From positions 16,835 through 80,834 of the forward strand of contig JAERTH010000052.1 in NCBI GenBank assembly GCA_016844955.1: DNA of 64,000 nt, read 5' to 3'. The notes under the pieces were generated by a model. It ran no database searches. It worked only from the letters and a program-made list of their open reading frames with translations, and was not told the DNA's origin. Position numbers and translations under genes: made by a program. This document shows positions 55,689-63,857 of this stretch, one piece after another (within the stretch, counting starts at the first letter, position 1; each line of letters begins with the position of its first letter). Source of the DNA: Fidelibacterota bacterium (GTDB lineage: Bacteria > Fidelibacterota > UBA8477 > JABMPR01).

Positions 55689-55699
55689 GTTGATTTCCC

Positions 55700-55732
55700 C
55701 TCTAATTGAATAGGATAAATTACAAATTAGAG
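55700..55732. promoter_or_regulatory. Inverted repeat at promoter of receiver/giant-gene operon
   Basis: CTCTAATT/AATTAGAG separated by 17 nt in AT-rich DNA, 12-44 nt upstream of the receiver gene start. Candidate operator or promoter element; unproven. Confidence 0.35.
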
Positions 55733-55825
55733 AGATTTGGTAAATAGAGGGGGATACTCAATTGTCTGTGGGTTTACGCACAAGCACAGTGCGGCGTGAC
55801 AGGGAAAAAGAGGAAATATGTTCAA

Positions 55826-55855
55826 TCCAGGCGTGGATTCGAATCCGCGCTTGGA
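55826..55855. terminator. 30-bp near-perfect palindrome after NarL-type regulator gene
   Basis: TCCAGGCGTGGATTC facing GAATCCGCGCTTGGA, 32 nt after the stop at 55887. The two imperfect pairs are G-U wobbles if the plus strand is transcribed and true mismatches on the minus strand. Best read as a stop-proximal terminator palindrome; strand use is uncertain. Confidence 0.5.
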
Positions 55856-55886
55856 CCGATAATTATCACTTTCTTTTGACGGAATT

Positions 55887-56546
55887 TTAAAGCAAGGACT
55901 TGTTCTTTACAGCAAATTTCAGCAGGGCATTGGTGCCGGTGACACCCAGCTTTCTGGAAATATTAACCCGGTGGTTTTCAACTGTACGTTTTGAAATAAA
56001 CAAGGTCCTGGCAATCTCATCATTTGATTTCAGGTCTGCTATCAGCTCCAGGATTCCAAGTTCAGCAGGTGTGAGTTGCTTTTTCCAGTCTGGCTCAAGC
56101 TCTGACCCTGGTTTGATTTGATCTACCAGAATACTCGAAAGCTCCGGACTGAGATAATAGGACCCCAGTGCCACCGCTGTAATGGCCTGCTGAATTTCAG
56201 AGATGAGGGCTTCTTTGAGTAAATACCCCTTCACACCCAACTCCAGAGCCCGTAGAAAGAGCTTCCGCTCCTTATGCATGGTGAGCAGGATAATTTTTGT
56301 GGTGCAGGAAGATTCAAAGAGCTTCTCGGCAACATCAAGACCGGTGAGTTTGGGCATGCGTACATCCAGAATTGCCATGGCCGGTTTCTGCTCCAGAATC
56401 ATTTCCAGGGCTGCTTCACCATCTCCGGCTTCACCCAGAATATTCAAATTTTCAATCCGGTCCAGTTCAGCCCGAATACCAGATCGGAATAAGGGATGGT
56501 CATCTGCGATGATGACACTGGTAGGTTCTGGTAGCGAGTTTTCCAT
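55887..56546 (-). CDS. NarL/FixJ-family response regulator
   Basis: 219 residues from ATG 56546, chosen because ACAGG lies just upstream and it follows the kinase stop by 1 bp (a start at 56564 would overlap it). Numbered from 56564: receiver with Asp21/Asp22 (IIADDHPLF), phosphoacceptor Asp67 (AILDVRMPK) and Lys117 (GYLLKEALI). The C-terminal LuxR-type helix-turn-helix starts LTPAELGILELIADL and has ISKRTVENHRVNISRKLG. It is the output partner of the histidine kinase in the same operon and should bind DNA as a dimer once phosphorylated. The giant protein and receiver-only gene downstream are natural targets (inference). Confidence 0.93.
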   Translation of the reverse strand: MENSLPEPTSVIIADDHPLFRSGIRAELDRIENLNILGEAGDGEAALEMILEQKPAMAILDVRMPKLTGLDVAEKLFESSCTTKIILLTMHKERKLFLRALELGVKGYLLKEALISEIQQAITAVALGSYYLSPELSSILVDQIKPGSELEPDWKKQLTPAELGILELIADLKSNDEIARTLFISKRTVENHRVNISRKLGVTGTNALLKFAVKNKSLL

Positions 56547-56547
56547 G

Positions 56548-59500
56548 TTACCTGTCCAATTCAATATTTAAATGTACAACAGTTCCGGATTTTTCACCTG
56601 ATTTAATGCTGATTTCACCCTGCAACAATTGTGCGCGTTCCTGCATGCCAGAGATACCAATGCCCCTGGTAGTTGCTGACCCTGAATGGGAGTATCCAAC
56701 ACCATTGTCACTGATGCGAATCGAAATTAAACCAGCTTGTTTGTGAATTGCAACCTCAGCAGTGTCCGCCTGAGAGTGTTTGATGATATTATTCAGGCTT
56801 TCCTGGACAATACGATAGACCAGGATTTCAGACTCCTGAGGCAGGAGGTTATCGATATCTTGAATATCAACTGTGAACTCGATCTCACAGGCCCGTTCAA
56901 TGTTTTCAATCACTGTTTCAAGTGTAGAAGTGAGTCCCAATTGTTCCAAATGCTGAGGACTCAAATTATGGGAAATTTCCCGAACTTCCTGAATTGTTTC
57001 TGATACAATCTCTGAGGCAGATTGAAAATTCGCTGAGGCATCATGCTTCCCCTGCAAATTATTGAGACCTAACTGCAACATATTCTTGATCACCAGCAGA
57101 TTCTGTCCCACACCATCATGCAATTCGCCTGAAATTCTTTTACGCTCGTCCTCTTGATAGGCCAGCAGCTGCTGGGAGAATAGCTGCTGTCGTATCCTTT
57201 TCTTCTGTAAGCGATTAAACTGACGTCTAATGAGCAGGTAGAACAGTGTAATTATAATTGCTACCATAAGACTTTTGAACCACCATGTTGCCCAGAAGGG
57301 TGGCAAAATCACAATCCCCAGAGATAATTCCTGTGGGCTGGTAGCGTACACATCATCCAGATGTCTGACCCGGAAGGTATATTTTCCTGGCGAGAGGTTG
57401 GTATATACTGCGGATCGTTTGATGCCGTTTTCGATCCAGCGGGAATCAAACCCATCCAGCTTATAGGCAAACCTGTCACGATGGGGACTTGAAAATGTCA
57501 GAGCAGTATAATAAAAGGTCACCATCATGGCCTGTTTATGATCAAGTGTGAGGCCATCCAGCAAGGTTAGCGGCGCATTCAAGGGTGACTCAGTAAACTC
57601 GAAAGCAATCGGTTCATTCAACAAATCTATACCTGTCAGAACCAGTGGGGAGTGTGTCTGGTTATTCGCTATATCCTCTGGAAAAAAGTGATTAAACCCA
57701 TAGGTTCCCCCAAAATACAGCTCTCCTTCAGGAGAAATATAAGCCTCTCTACGGTTGTAACCATTTGATTGAAGTCCATCGCGCACATCGAAATTCAGAA
57801 ACTGCCTACGGGAGATGGAATACCGGCTTAATCCCATATTGGTACTCATCCAGATATCATCTGCACCACCTGGTAGAACGCAATTAACCGTATTATCGGA
57901 CAGCCCCTCCTTCTCCGTAATGAATCTACACCGCTGTGTTTCCTTATCGAATTGAACCAGACCTCCCCCCTGTGTACCCAGCCAGAGCCTGTGATCAGGC
58001 TTGTTGGGGTCAGGTAAAATAGAAAGGATGGGGTAAGATTTGCCTTGAGATGCTTGGGATACGGAAACAGGAATGAATTTTACTGAATCAATCGCTGGAT
58101 CGAAGCGGATCAAGCCCAGCTCAGGAGTACCCAGCCAGAAAATCTCATCTGCATCTTCATGGATACAGCTAACGTCCAGGTAACTCGCCTTGTTGATAGC
58201 AAATTTTTCGGTCTTTGTACCCGGGTATAGTCTATGGTACTCAAAGAGACCTGTTTGGCGGTTCAGTTTACTCATACCGCCAACAGTACTCACCCAGATG
58301 TCTCCCCGATGATCCTCATAAACTTCATACATCACCTGATAGCGCTGGCGCATATCCAATTCACCCATAGTATACCTGGACACCTTCAAACTTGACGCCT
58401 CGAGATGAACAAGACCCCAGTACCCATTCGTTGCCCAAATATCTCCATTAGCGGTTTTTATGATTGACAGAAAATCCCTGTCCCGACTGGTGGGAGAAAA
58501 GATAAAGTATTCTTCCATTAATTTTATTTCGCGACCATAGATATCTTCCCAGAAATTGCCAGCCCGGGTATTAAACTGACTTCTATTGGGATCGATCTTG
58601 ATCACCCCATAACCCATGGTCCCACTCCAGATGGTACCAGCCTTGTCCACATAGAGACCAGCAGTGAAATATTGTGGAAGAATACCGGCGAGATTTTGAT
58701 GATCTCCAGTGGAGGGGTCAAACAAGAGCATATCATAGTATGAGTTCAGGACCAGTCTGCCATCTGTATAGGGTATAACTCTAAAGCTTTTGAGCATTTC
58801 GCCTTTAGTATCTTTGAAGCTGTATTGCAGATGATGACCATTTTCTGGGTTAAACCTATCAAGACCACCAACTCTTGAAATCCAGAGCTCGTTGTCATGT
58901 CTCTCGATGATGTAATTACAACCATTTCGGCGAAACCGTTCCTCCAGGGGATCAGCCTTAAGTGCATGTTCAACCTGATGCAGGGGATATAGGCATCGAT
59001 CCAGGCCACCCAGACTTGAAGCGATCCAGATATTGCCCTGGTGATCTTCAATAATATCATTGATGTAGTTGGCTCTCTCGTCTGGATGATCGGGCTGGAT
59101 TGACATGGACCAATCCAGAGTATCTGTCACAGGATTGTAGTGCAGCACAAACCCATCCTGGGTCCCGATCCAGATACTGGTATCGTTCACGAACCTAACC
59201 ATGGAGAGAGATTCATGCAAAAGGCCATCGGCACCTTCAAGAGCCAAGCGTTTGAATTGCTCATTCCTGCGGTTGAAAAAGTTTAATCCAGCAGTATTGG
59301 TAGCCACATAAAGATTACCTGATCCGTCTTCATCAAATTGGCGAATAAAATTGTCTGAAAGTGAGAGGGAGTCATCAGGTCTTAGCTGGAAGGAAGTGAA
59401 GGTTTGTCCATCATAGCGGTTCAACCCCTCCATGGTTCCAAACCACATATAGCCATAGTGATCCTGGTGAATGTGGGTCACAAAATTGCCTGAAAGACCA

Positions 59501-59634
59501 TCATTGATGGTCAGGTATTCCAGTTTGGGGGTGATTCTGATGGCGAGGAGATTAAGTGGAATTACAAGCGATATTTGCAACACCAAGATCTTTGCGAATA
59601 CCTGAATTCCTGTGTGACTATTATGAACAGTCAT
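56548..59634 (-). CDS. Two-component propeller sensor histidine kinase
   Basis: 1028 residues. A signal-anchor-like N-terminus (VLQISLVIPLNLLAIRI) is followed by an extracytoplasmic two-component-regulator propeller of about 14 blades (DGLSGNFVTHIHQDHYGYMW and similar repeats such as IWIASSLGGLDRC), a Y_Y_Y domain (about 690-765: FAYKLDGFDSRWIENG), a membrane helix (about 782-800), and a HisKA_3 dimerisation domain with the phosphoacceptor His in ISGELHDGVGQNLLVIKN (about 838). The HATPase_c domain (about 905-1025) holds EILVYRIVQESLNNIIKHS and ISDNGVGYS. The propeller architecture is used in Bacteroidetes hybrid kinases to sense glycans; here there is no fused receiver, so it pairs with the NarL regulator. 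Confidence 0.93.
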   Translation of the reverse strand: MTVHNSHTGIQVFAKILVLQISLVIPLNLLAIRITPKLEYLTINDGLSGNFVTHIHQDHYGYMWFGTMEGLNRYDGQTFTSFQLRPDDSLSLSDNFIRQFDEDGSGNLYVATNTAGLNFFNRRNEQFKRLALEGADGLLHESLSMVRFVNDTSIWIGTQDGFVLHYNPVTDTLDWSMSIQPDHPDERANYINDIIEDHQGNIWIASSLGGLDRCLYPLHQVEHALKADPLEERFRRNGCNYIIERHDNELWISRVGGLDRFNPENGHHLQYSFKDTKGEMLKSFRVIPYTDGRLVLNSYYDMLLFDPSTGDHQNLAGILPQYFTAGLYVDKAGTIWSGTMGYGVIKIDPNRSQFNTRAGNFWEDIYGREIKLMEEYFIFSPTSRDRDFLSIIKTANGDIWATNGYWGLVHLEASSLKVSRYTMGELDMRQRYQVMYEVYEDHRGDIWVSTVGGMSKLNRQTGLFEYHRLYPGTKTEKFAINKASYLDVSCIHEDADEIFWLGTPELGLIRFDPAIDSVKFIPVSVSQASQGKSYPILSILPDPNKPDHRLWLGTQGGGLVQFDKETQRCRFITEKEGLSDNTVNCVLPGGADDIWMSTNMGLSRYSISRRQFLNFDVRDGLQSNGYNRREAYISPEGELYFGGTYGFNHFFPEDIANNQTHSPLVLTGIDLLNEPIAFEFTESPLNAPLTLLDGLTLDHKQAMMVTFYYTALTFSSPHRDRFAYKLDGFDSRWIENGIKRSAVYTNLSPGKYTFRVRHLDDVYATSPQELSLGIVILPPFWATWWFKSLMVAIIITLFYLLIRRQFNRLQKKRIRQQLFSQQLLAYQEDERKRISGELHDGVGQNLLVIKNMLQLGLNNLQGKHDASANFQSASEIVSETIQEVREISHNLSPQHLEQLGLTSTLETVIENIERACEIEFTVDIQDIDNLLPQESEILVYRIVQESLNNIIKHSQADTAEVAIHKQAGLISIRISDNGVGYSHSGSATTRGIGISGMQERAQLLQGEISIKSGEKSGTVVHLNIELDR

Positions 59635-59639
59635 TTCTT

Positions 59640-59681
59640 CCCCTGGGCGTTTTAACGGTGAAACACTTTAACGCACAGGGG
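59640..59681. other. Imperfect inverted repeat between kinase and zinc-ribbon genes
   Basis: CCCCTGgGCGTT faces AACGCaCAGGGG over 18 nt of spacer, six nt upstream of the kinase ATG. It could be the terminator of the zinc-ribbon gene or an operator/leader of the kinase gene. Confidence 0.35.
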
Positions 59682-59743
59682 TCGATATGTCAATATATAA
59701 GGGAAAGAGAATGGGTGAAGGTGCTCTGAGCTCCCTGCTTCAG

Positions 59744-60133
59744 CTAAGCTCCAAAATAGTTCATATAATTGCCAGTATCATCTCCATAGCTCTCAACATC
59801 GCTATCATGAATCTTAAAGGTCACGTGTTCACCAACAATTTCAGAAAAGAAAATTTGATACTCATCCCCGTTGTCATCTTTCATTATAACTTCAGCCAGG
59901 TCTGAGTTCACGTTAATGGCTTTTAAATTGGAGTGACACATGGGGCAGAACACTTCAAGGTGTTCGCCTTCATTCAGATCCAGGTCGGCATGTTTGCGGA
60001 CTCTGTAATTACCCAGTTTAGGGCTTAATAACAGAACGCCCCGCTGTTCAGTCTTGGTCCTCACGGCTAACACAATGTCGTTTTCAATTTTAAGTTGACC
60101 TCTACAATAGGGGCACATGTATTCGTTTGTCAT
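59744..60133 (-). CDS. Zinc-ribbon protein of unknown function
   Basis: 129 residues from ATG 60133, chosen because GGAAGG lies 6 nt upstream (an in-frame start at 60151 has no such site). Two knuckles, MCPYCRGQL near the N-terminus and FCPMCHSNL about 65 residues later, form a four-cysteine zinc site. The second half (NSDLAEVIMKDDNGDEYQI and FSEIVGEHVTFKIHDSD) is beta-rich and acidic, ending in Gly/Tyr-rich GNYMNYFGA. It could be a nucleic-acid- or protein-binding adaptor. It is monocistronic and ends near the kinase promoter. No family name is recognised. Confidence 0.7.
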   Translation of the reverse strand: MTNEYMCPYCRGQLKIENDIVLAVRTKTEQRGVLLLSPKLGNYRVRKHADLDLNEGEHLEVFCPMCHSNLKAINVNSDLAEVIMKDDNGDEYQIFFSEIVGEHVTFKIHDSDVESYGDDTGNYMNYFGA

Positions 60134-60229
60134 GATATCCTTCCAGTACAAATAATTGAATGACTGTTTAAAGTGAAAAATAGCTTAAGGAGTGAAACAA
60201 TGGAAGGATTAGTTCAAAAGGATTGTCCT

Positions 60230-60407
60230 ATAAATAGAATAGCCCCCAGCCACCGATCCGACTACGCTTTCAGCTTCGACGGGACAGAAGTGGCCAAGGG
60301 CTTGGGGGGTGAGGTCAACAATTACCGAAATCAACTTACAATCGTGCTCTCAGGATTGTTTTGACTCTGTGCTTCAGCATCCTGAGCTGGAACTTCAATC
60401 TTCGGTA
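60230..60407. repeat. Left copy of direct repeat flanking the HipBA region
   Basis: 178 bp, the same sequence as 63693-63838 in the same orientation but with 32 extra bases (TCCGACTACGCTTTCAGCTT and 12 more, at about 60256-60287) in the terminator loop. On the minus strand it reads as a C-terminal tail (PKIEVPAQDAEAQSQNNPES, then TIVS and stop) and a downstream terminator stem. Confidence 0.8.
60241..60302 (-). terminator. Terminator stem with enlarged loop, left repeat
   Basis: Same 13-bp stem as at 63704-63733 (60241-60253 with 60290-60302), but the tetraloop is replaced by 36 nt. The minus-strand RNA tail is T-rich (ATTCTATTTAT). Confidence 0.55.
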
Positions 60408-60507
60408 TGTTGCTTTGGATTGCCATGAGTATACCCGCGATACTCGCAGCTACCGGGAAAAAGGTATGGTAAAATGGCCAATTCTGGGAATCGATTGTGC
60501 TAACCAT
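60331..60507 (-). CDS. Small membrane protein or truncated remnant (58 codons)
   Basis: ATG at 60507 to TGA at 60331. A 16-residue hydrophobic helix (FFPVAASIAGILMAIQ) is followed by the hydrophilic tail SNIPKIEVPAQDAEAQSQNN PEST, and a terminator follows directly. The tail recurs at the right end of the region (PKIEVPPQDTEVSSQNNPES), so it is a real conserved coding segment. The upstream part is antisense to the start of the M14 remnant, so the 5' end may be the stump of a gene cut at an insertion point around 60470-60510. No ribosome-binding site is obvious. Confidence 0.45.
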   Translation of the reverse strand: MVSTIDSQNWPFYHTFFPVAASIAGILMAIQSNIPKIEVPAQDAEAQSQNNPESTIVS

Positions 60508-61401
60508 CCGCTGCTAGGTGAAGAATACTACCAAGAGGGTGTAAAATGGTGTAATGACGCTATTCAATTCATGACTAATCGAGGATATCAGTTTAATCGT
60601 TATTTAGTTGGGGGAGCTCTGCCAGATTGGGAACAACGTTATAGTACTCTTGAAGCCACAGACGCCCGGAATAGTCTTGCTGCAAATCACTGCCTTTCAT
60701 TTGTAGCTGAGTCCAGTATTATTAGACATTCCAAAGACGTGACTGTGGAGCTGGAAGAGCGAATCGATTCATTTCTGTCGTTATTTGAGTTTTTTCTGAA
60801 TGATGTGAACCGTCTTAAGCGTGCTTCGGATTATACTGACAAGCTTAAAAAGCAGCCATTACCAGCTAATCTCCCAGTGAACTTCTTTTGGGGATCAACT
60901 GGGGATCAAATCCAGCAAGTCCCAGCTATCATAACTGCGACCGGCGAAAGAGTCGAAAACAATGCTCCCAATCTAATGACAGAACGCATTATAAAAGAGC
61001 GAGTAGTGACACCATTAGGATATGCCATCCCGGTATCAGAATCTGCAATTTACCAGGAGTGGGCCAAACATAACGGAATAACATTTGATATTCGTCCTGC
61101 CTCTGAATTACCTGGAGATTTAGAGTTTTCACGTCTTGAAGGGGTTGAACAGAAACGCGATAAGATATATAATCGCGAAGGGAAGCGTCAGATTGTAATA
61201 TTTGATCACATTGAATCTCCCCTCGGCCAAGACACCACTAATTACATTTATTTCCATCTGAAGGGTCCTCAATCTCTACGCTCAGCCATGATGATGGAGC
61301 CAAGGAACCTGTATGGCTTGTTCTCTTCCAAACCTTTGCGGAAGACTATACCAGATTCAGGAATACTTCCGATAATCAGAGTTGTAGATCCTGAATTATA
61401 G
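60466..61401 (+). pseudogene. M14-like zinc carboxypeptidase, C-terminal remnant
   Basis: About 311 codons from ATG 60466. The blocks HPLLGEEYYQEGVKWCND, YLVGGALPDWEQRYSTLEA, ARNSLAANHCLSFVAESSII (the segment with the Glu that acts as general base in M14 enzymes) and TPLGYAIPVSESAIYQEW match the C-terminal half of M14-family metallocarboxypeptidases. The N-terminal half with the HxxE zinc ligands is missing: the frame begins abruptly beside the left repeat. The full-length family is usually 500-900 residues. It is therefore a decapitated, probably inactive copy joined to the repeat by a rearrangement. Family assignment is by motif memory and moderately sure. An in-frame TTG at 60361 only reads into the repeat. 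Confidence 0.5.
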
Positions 61402-61872
61402 ATAGTCCCCGTGTGAAGACGGAGTTATTGTGCTTATAGAAGCACTTTGTTTTTGTGTAGGTTCTTAATTCTAATCGTCTGGTGGCTTTCTTTTAGTAAT
61501 CTGTGCACATATGCTACATACACTAAATCAACTGCCTCCGTAACGCACTGATACACAGCCACTTACAGAACCAAAGAATGGGACTTAAAATCCCCGTGTC
61601 ATAATTGATCTCTTGAACCGCTTCCTACTAAGCAGAAGTTCATTTTATCGAAGCCCTTCTGTATAGGACTTTCCAATGTACAGCCAGAAATGTTGCCGGT
61701 AATACGAGGCCTGGCTAAACCTCCGAGTGCCCGAGGCAATTCATATACCTTCCATAAAGTACCATTTATTACTCATTAATGCCTATATACTGATATAGTG
61801 TTACTATTTATGGACTTTGTGAAAAGTGTTTGTGATGCGTAATTGATTAAGTTACATTGTCCTCAAAGGATC
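61402..61872. other. Intergenic region between peptidase remnant and hipB
   Basis: About 470 bp with no recognisable gene, RNA or repeat. The hipBA promoter should lie at its right end. Confidence 0.4.
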
Positions 61873-61901
61873 ACATTAAGTGCAATAAAGCTACTTAATG
61901 T
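61873..61901. promoter_or_regulatory. hipBA operator dyad
   Basis: Perfect 9-bp inverted repeat ACATTAAGT / ACTTAATGT with 11-nt centre, 18-46 nt upstream of the preferred hipB ATG. HipB proteins bind such dyads to autorepress their operon. Confidence 0.65.
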
Positions 61902-61918
61902 CCGAAATAGGTAACATT

Positions 61919-62257
61919 ATGAAACTTGATAACATGTCCGCATCTGCCATAGCTGAAGAATTAGGGAACAGGCTAAAACAAGCCCGGCTAAATGCTAATT
62001 TGACACAAACTGAAGTGGCATCACGAACTGGTTTAAATAGAAAGACTATCCTTAATGCTGAAAAAGGAAGGGTACAATTAGAAAACCTTGTCGCCATGTT
62101 AGTCTCAATGGATATGGTAGGCCAACTCAACATATTTTTACCTGAACAAGAAGTATCCCCTATACAGCTGGCGAAACTCAAAGGGCATGAAAGACAACGA
62201 GCATCAAGATCAAAGAAGGGAAATGCTCAAGCCAGAGAGGATAAGCCCTCATGGTAA
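61919..62257 (+). CDS. hipB: HipB-like antitoxin, XRE-family helix-turn-helix
   Basis: 112 residues from ATG 61919 (ATG 61898 is possible but lies inside the operator). XRE domain: LGNRLKQARLNANLTQTEVA, then SRTGLNRKTILNAEKGRVQL. The polar basic tail (ERQRASRSKKGNAQAREDK) is typical for short HipB-like antitoxins. It would bind HipA and repress the operon through the nearby dyad. Its 3' end overlaps hipA by 7 bp. Confidence 0.85.
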   Translation: MKLDNMSASAIAEELGNRLKQARLNANLTQTEVASRTGLNRKTILNAEKGRVQLENLVAMLVSMDMVGQLNIFLPEQEVSPIQLAKLKGHERQRASRSKKGNAQAREDKPSW

Positions 62258-63573
62258 CGGATTTTGTCCATGTAAAATATAAAGAGTACGATATTGGCGT
62301 GGTCATCTTCAATGCTGAAACAGGAATTGGCACATTCGAGTATGAACCCAGCTTTATCAAAAAGGGTATAGAGCTGTCGCCAATAAAAATGCCTTTGTCT
62401 CCCAAAAAACAATATTCATTCCCAGAAGCTGATCATGCAGCCTTCAAAGGGCTTCCAGGAATGATAGCAGACTCATTACCTGATGATTTTGGGAATACTG
62501 TATTAAATGCATGGGTAGCTACCCAAGGTAAATCGCCATCTGATATTACACCCATACAGCGGCTTAAGTATACAGGAACGCGTGGAATGGGGGCGTTAAC
62601 ATTTCACCCCGCTACGCAGCGAAAACACTTAAACGCATCACAGAATGTTGAAATTCAATCACTTGTATCTATCGCTCAGGATATCTTAGATAAACGGGAA
62701 AAATTTAATGTCTCACTTGACGAACAGGGGAAAGAAGATAAAGAAGCAATGATGGCACTATTATCCGTAGGTATGAGTGCTGGTGGTGTCAGACCAAAAG
62801 CAGTCCTCGCGTTTAACAATGACTTTACCCAGGTTCGATCTGGTCAAACAGATGTACCAGAAGGATTTACACACTGCATAATGAAGTTTGATGGTGTCAG
62901 CGAGCATAACACTGACAAGGAAGCATTCGGCGATCCTATGGGCTATGGGGCAATGGAGTATGTCTATCACCTAATGGCGAAAGCGTGTGGGATCGACATG
63001 ATGCCTTGTCACTTGCTGAATGAAGGTAATAGACGCCATTTCATTACTCAGCGTTTTGATCGAGATGGGAATGCAAAGAGGCATGTACAAACATTAAATG
63101 GCTTGGTGCATGTTAGTTACAAAAAAGTAGGATCGTACTCTTATGCCGAACTATTAGCAACAGCACGAGAGCTTGGACTAAGTCCCGATGATGCCATGCA
63201 AATATTTAGACGGATGGTTTTTAATATAGTAGCGCGGAATCATGATGATCATTCCAAAAACTTTGGATTTCTGCTCGATGATCAAAACCAATGGCAACTA
63301 TCTCCCGCATACGATTTAGCATATAGTTACAAACCAGGAAGCGATTGGGTTAATAGTCACTGGATGAAGCTAAATGGAAAGCGAGACAACTTTCACCGTG
63401 AAGATTTTTATAGCCTAGAAAAATTAAGTCCTATTTTCAGCAAACGGAAAATTGATCGAATTATTGAGGAAACAACAGACCATGTTTCAAAATGGAAAGC
63501 GTTGGCAACCGAACACGGTGTACCGAATTCACTATTGAGGTTGGTAGAGAGTAATTTACGGCTAAGAATATAG
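62251..63573 (+). CDS. hipA: HipA-like serine/threonine kinase toxin
   Basis: 440 residues, the normal HipA length. HipA N-terminal domain (1-100: VKYKEYDIGVVIFNAETG, DSLPDDFGNTVLN), the glycine-rich loop MSAGGVRPKAVL (family SxGGxxPK), the catalytic loop ARNHDDHSKNFGFLL (His331, Asp332, Asp333, Asn337) and the metal-binding SPAYDLAYS are all intact. In E. coli HipA phosphorylates GltX and arrests translation; relatives hit other tRNA synthetases. The target here is unknown. It is translationally coupled to hipB. The module lies between two direct repeats, suggesting acquisition or rearrangement. Confidence 0.92.
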   Translation: MVTDFVHVKYKEYDIGVVIFNAETGIGTFEYEPSFIKKGIELSPIKMPLSPKKQYSFPEADHAAFKGLPGMIADSLPDDFGNTVLNAWVATQGKSPSDITPIQRLKYTGTRGMGALTFHPATQRKHLNASQNVEIQSLVSIAQDILDKREKFNVSLDEQGKEDKEAMMALLSVGMSAGGVRPKAVLAFNNDFTQVRSGQTDVPEGFTHCIMKFDGVSEHNTDKEAFGDPMGYGAMEYVYHLMAKACGIDMMPCHLLNEGNRRHFITQRFDRDGNAKRHVQTLNGLVHVSYKKVGSYSYAELLATARELGLSPDDAMQIFRRMVFNIVARNHDDHSKNFGFLLDDQNQWQLSPAYDLAYSYKPGSDWVNSHWMKLNGKRDNFHREDFYSLEKLSPIFSKRKIDRIIEETTDHVSKWKALATEHGVPNSLLRLVESNLRLRI

Positions 63574-63692
63574 GCTCAATCAAAACTATTTCGATCCTCT
63601 GCTCCCAAAGCAACCGCAACGCACTACTTTACAAGCACGCCCCTATTCCCACTGCCTAAGCTAAGTCAATGGAAAGTGAGTATGGTACGCCC

Positions 63693-63838
63693 ATAAATAG
63701 AATAGCCCCCAGCCACCGAAGTGGCCAAGGGCTTGGGGGGTGAAGTCAACAATTACCGAACTCAACATACTATCATGCTCTCAGGATTGTTTTGACTCGA
63801 TACTTCAGTATCCTGAGGTGGAACTTCAATCTTCGGTA
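63693..63838. repeat. Right copy of direct repeat flanking the HipBA region
   Basis: 146 bp, strongly similar to 60230-60407 apart from the 32-base gap and scattered substitutions. The minus strand reads PKIEVPPQDTEVSSQNNPES, then MIVC and stop, followed by the terminator. Similarity stops at the same point as the tail of the small membrane protein, so only the 3' end of that gene is duplicated. Confidence 0.8.
63704..63733 (-). terminator. Intrinsic terminator with UUCG tetraloop
   Basis: 13-bp stem (63704-63716 with 63721-63733) whose three imperfect positions are G-U wobbles only when the minus strand is transcribed; the loop is then UUCG closed by C-G. The T-rich ATTCTATTTAT follows. This fixes the direction of the gene end it belongs to. 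Confidence 0.7.
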
Positions 63839-63857
63839 ACTGATTGAAGTATCGAGT
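63795..63857. repeat. 13-bp inverted repeat across the right repeat boundary
   Basis: ACTCGATACTTCA (63795-63807) and TGAAGTATCGAGT (63845-63857), 37 nt apart. The left arm is inside the repeat and the right arm outside. The left repeat copy does not have this arm sequence. Confidence 0.6.

Noticed and set aside
56548..59634. Hybrid two-component system as in Bacteroidetes SusR/HTCS
   Set aside because: The protein ends after the HATPase domain; no fused receiver or AraC domain is present.
60173..60364. 63-codon plus-strand frame covering the left repeat
   Set aside because: Runs through the terminator hairpin; the coding signal of the repeat is on the minus strand and the plus frame is not kept in the right copy.
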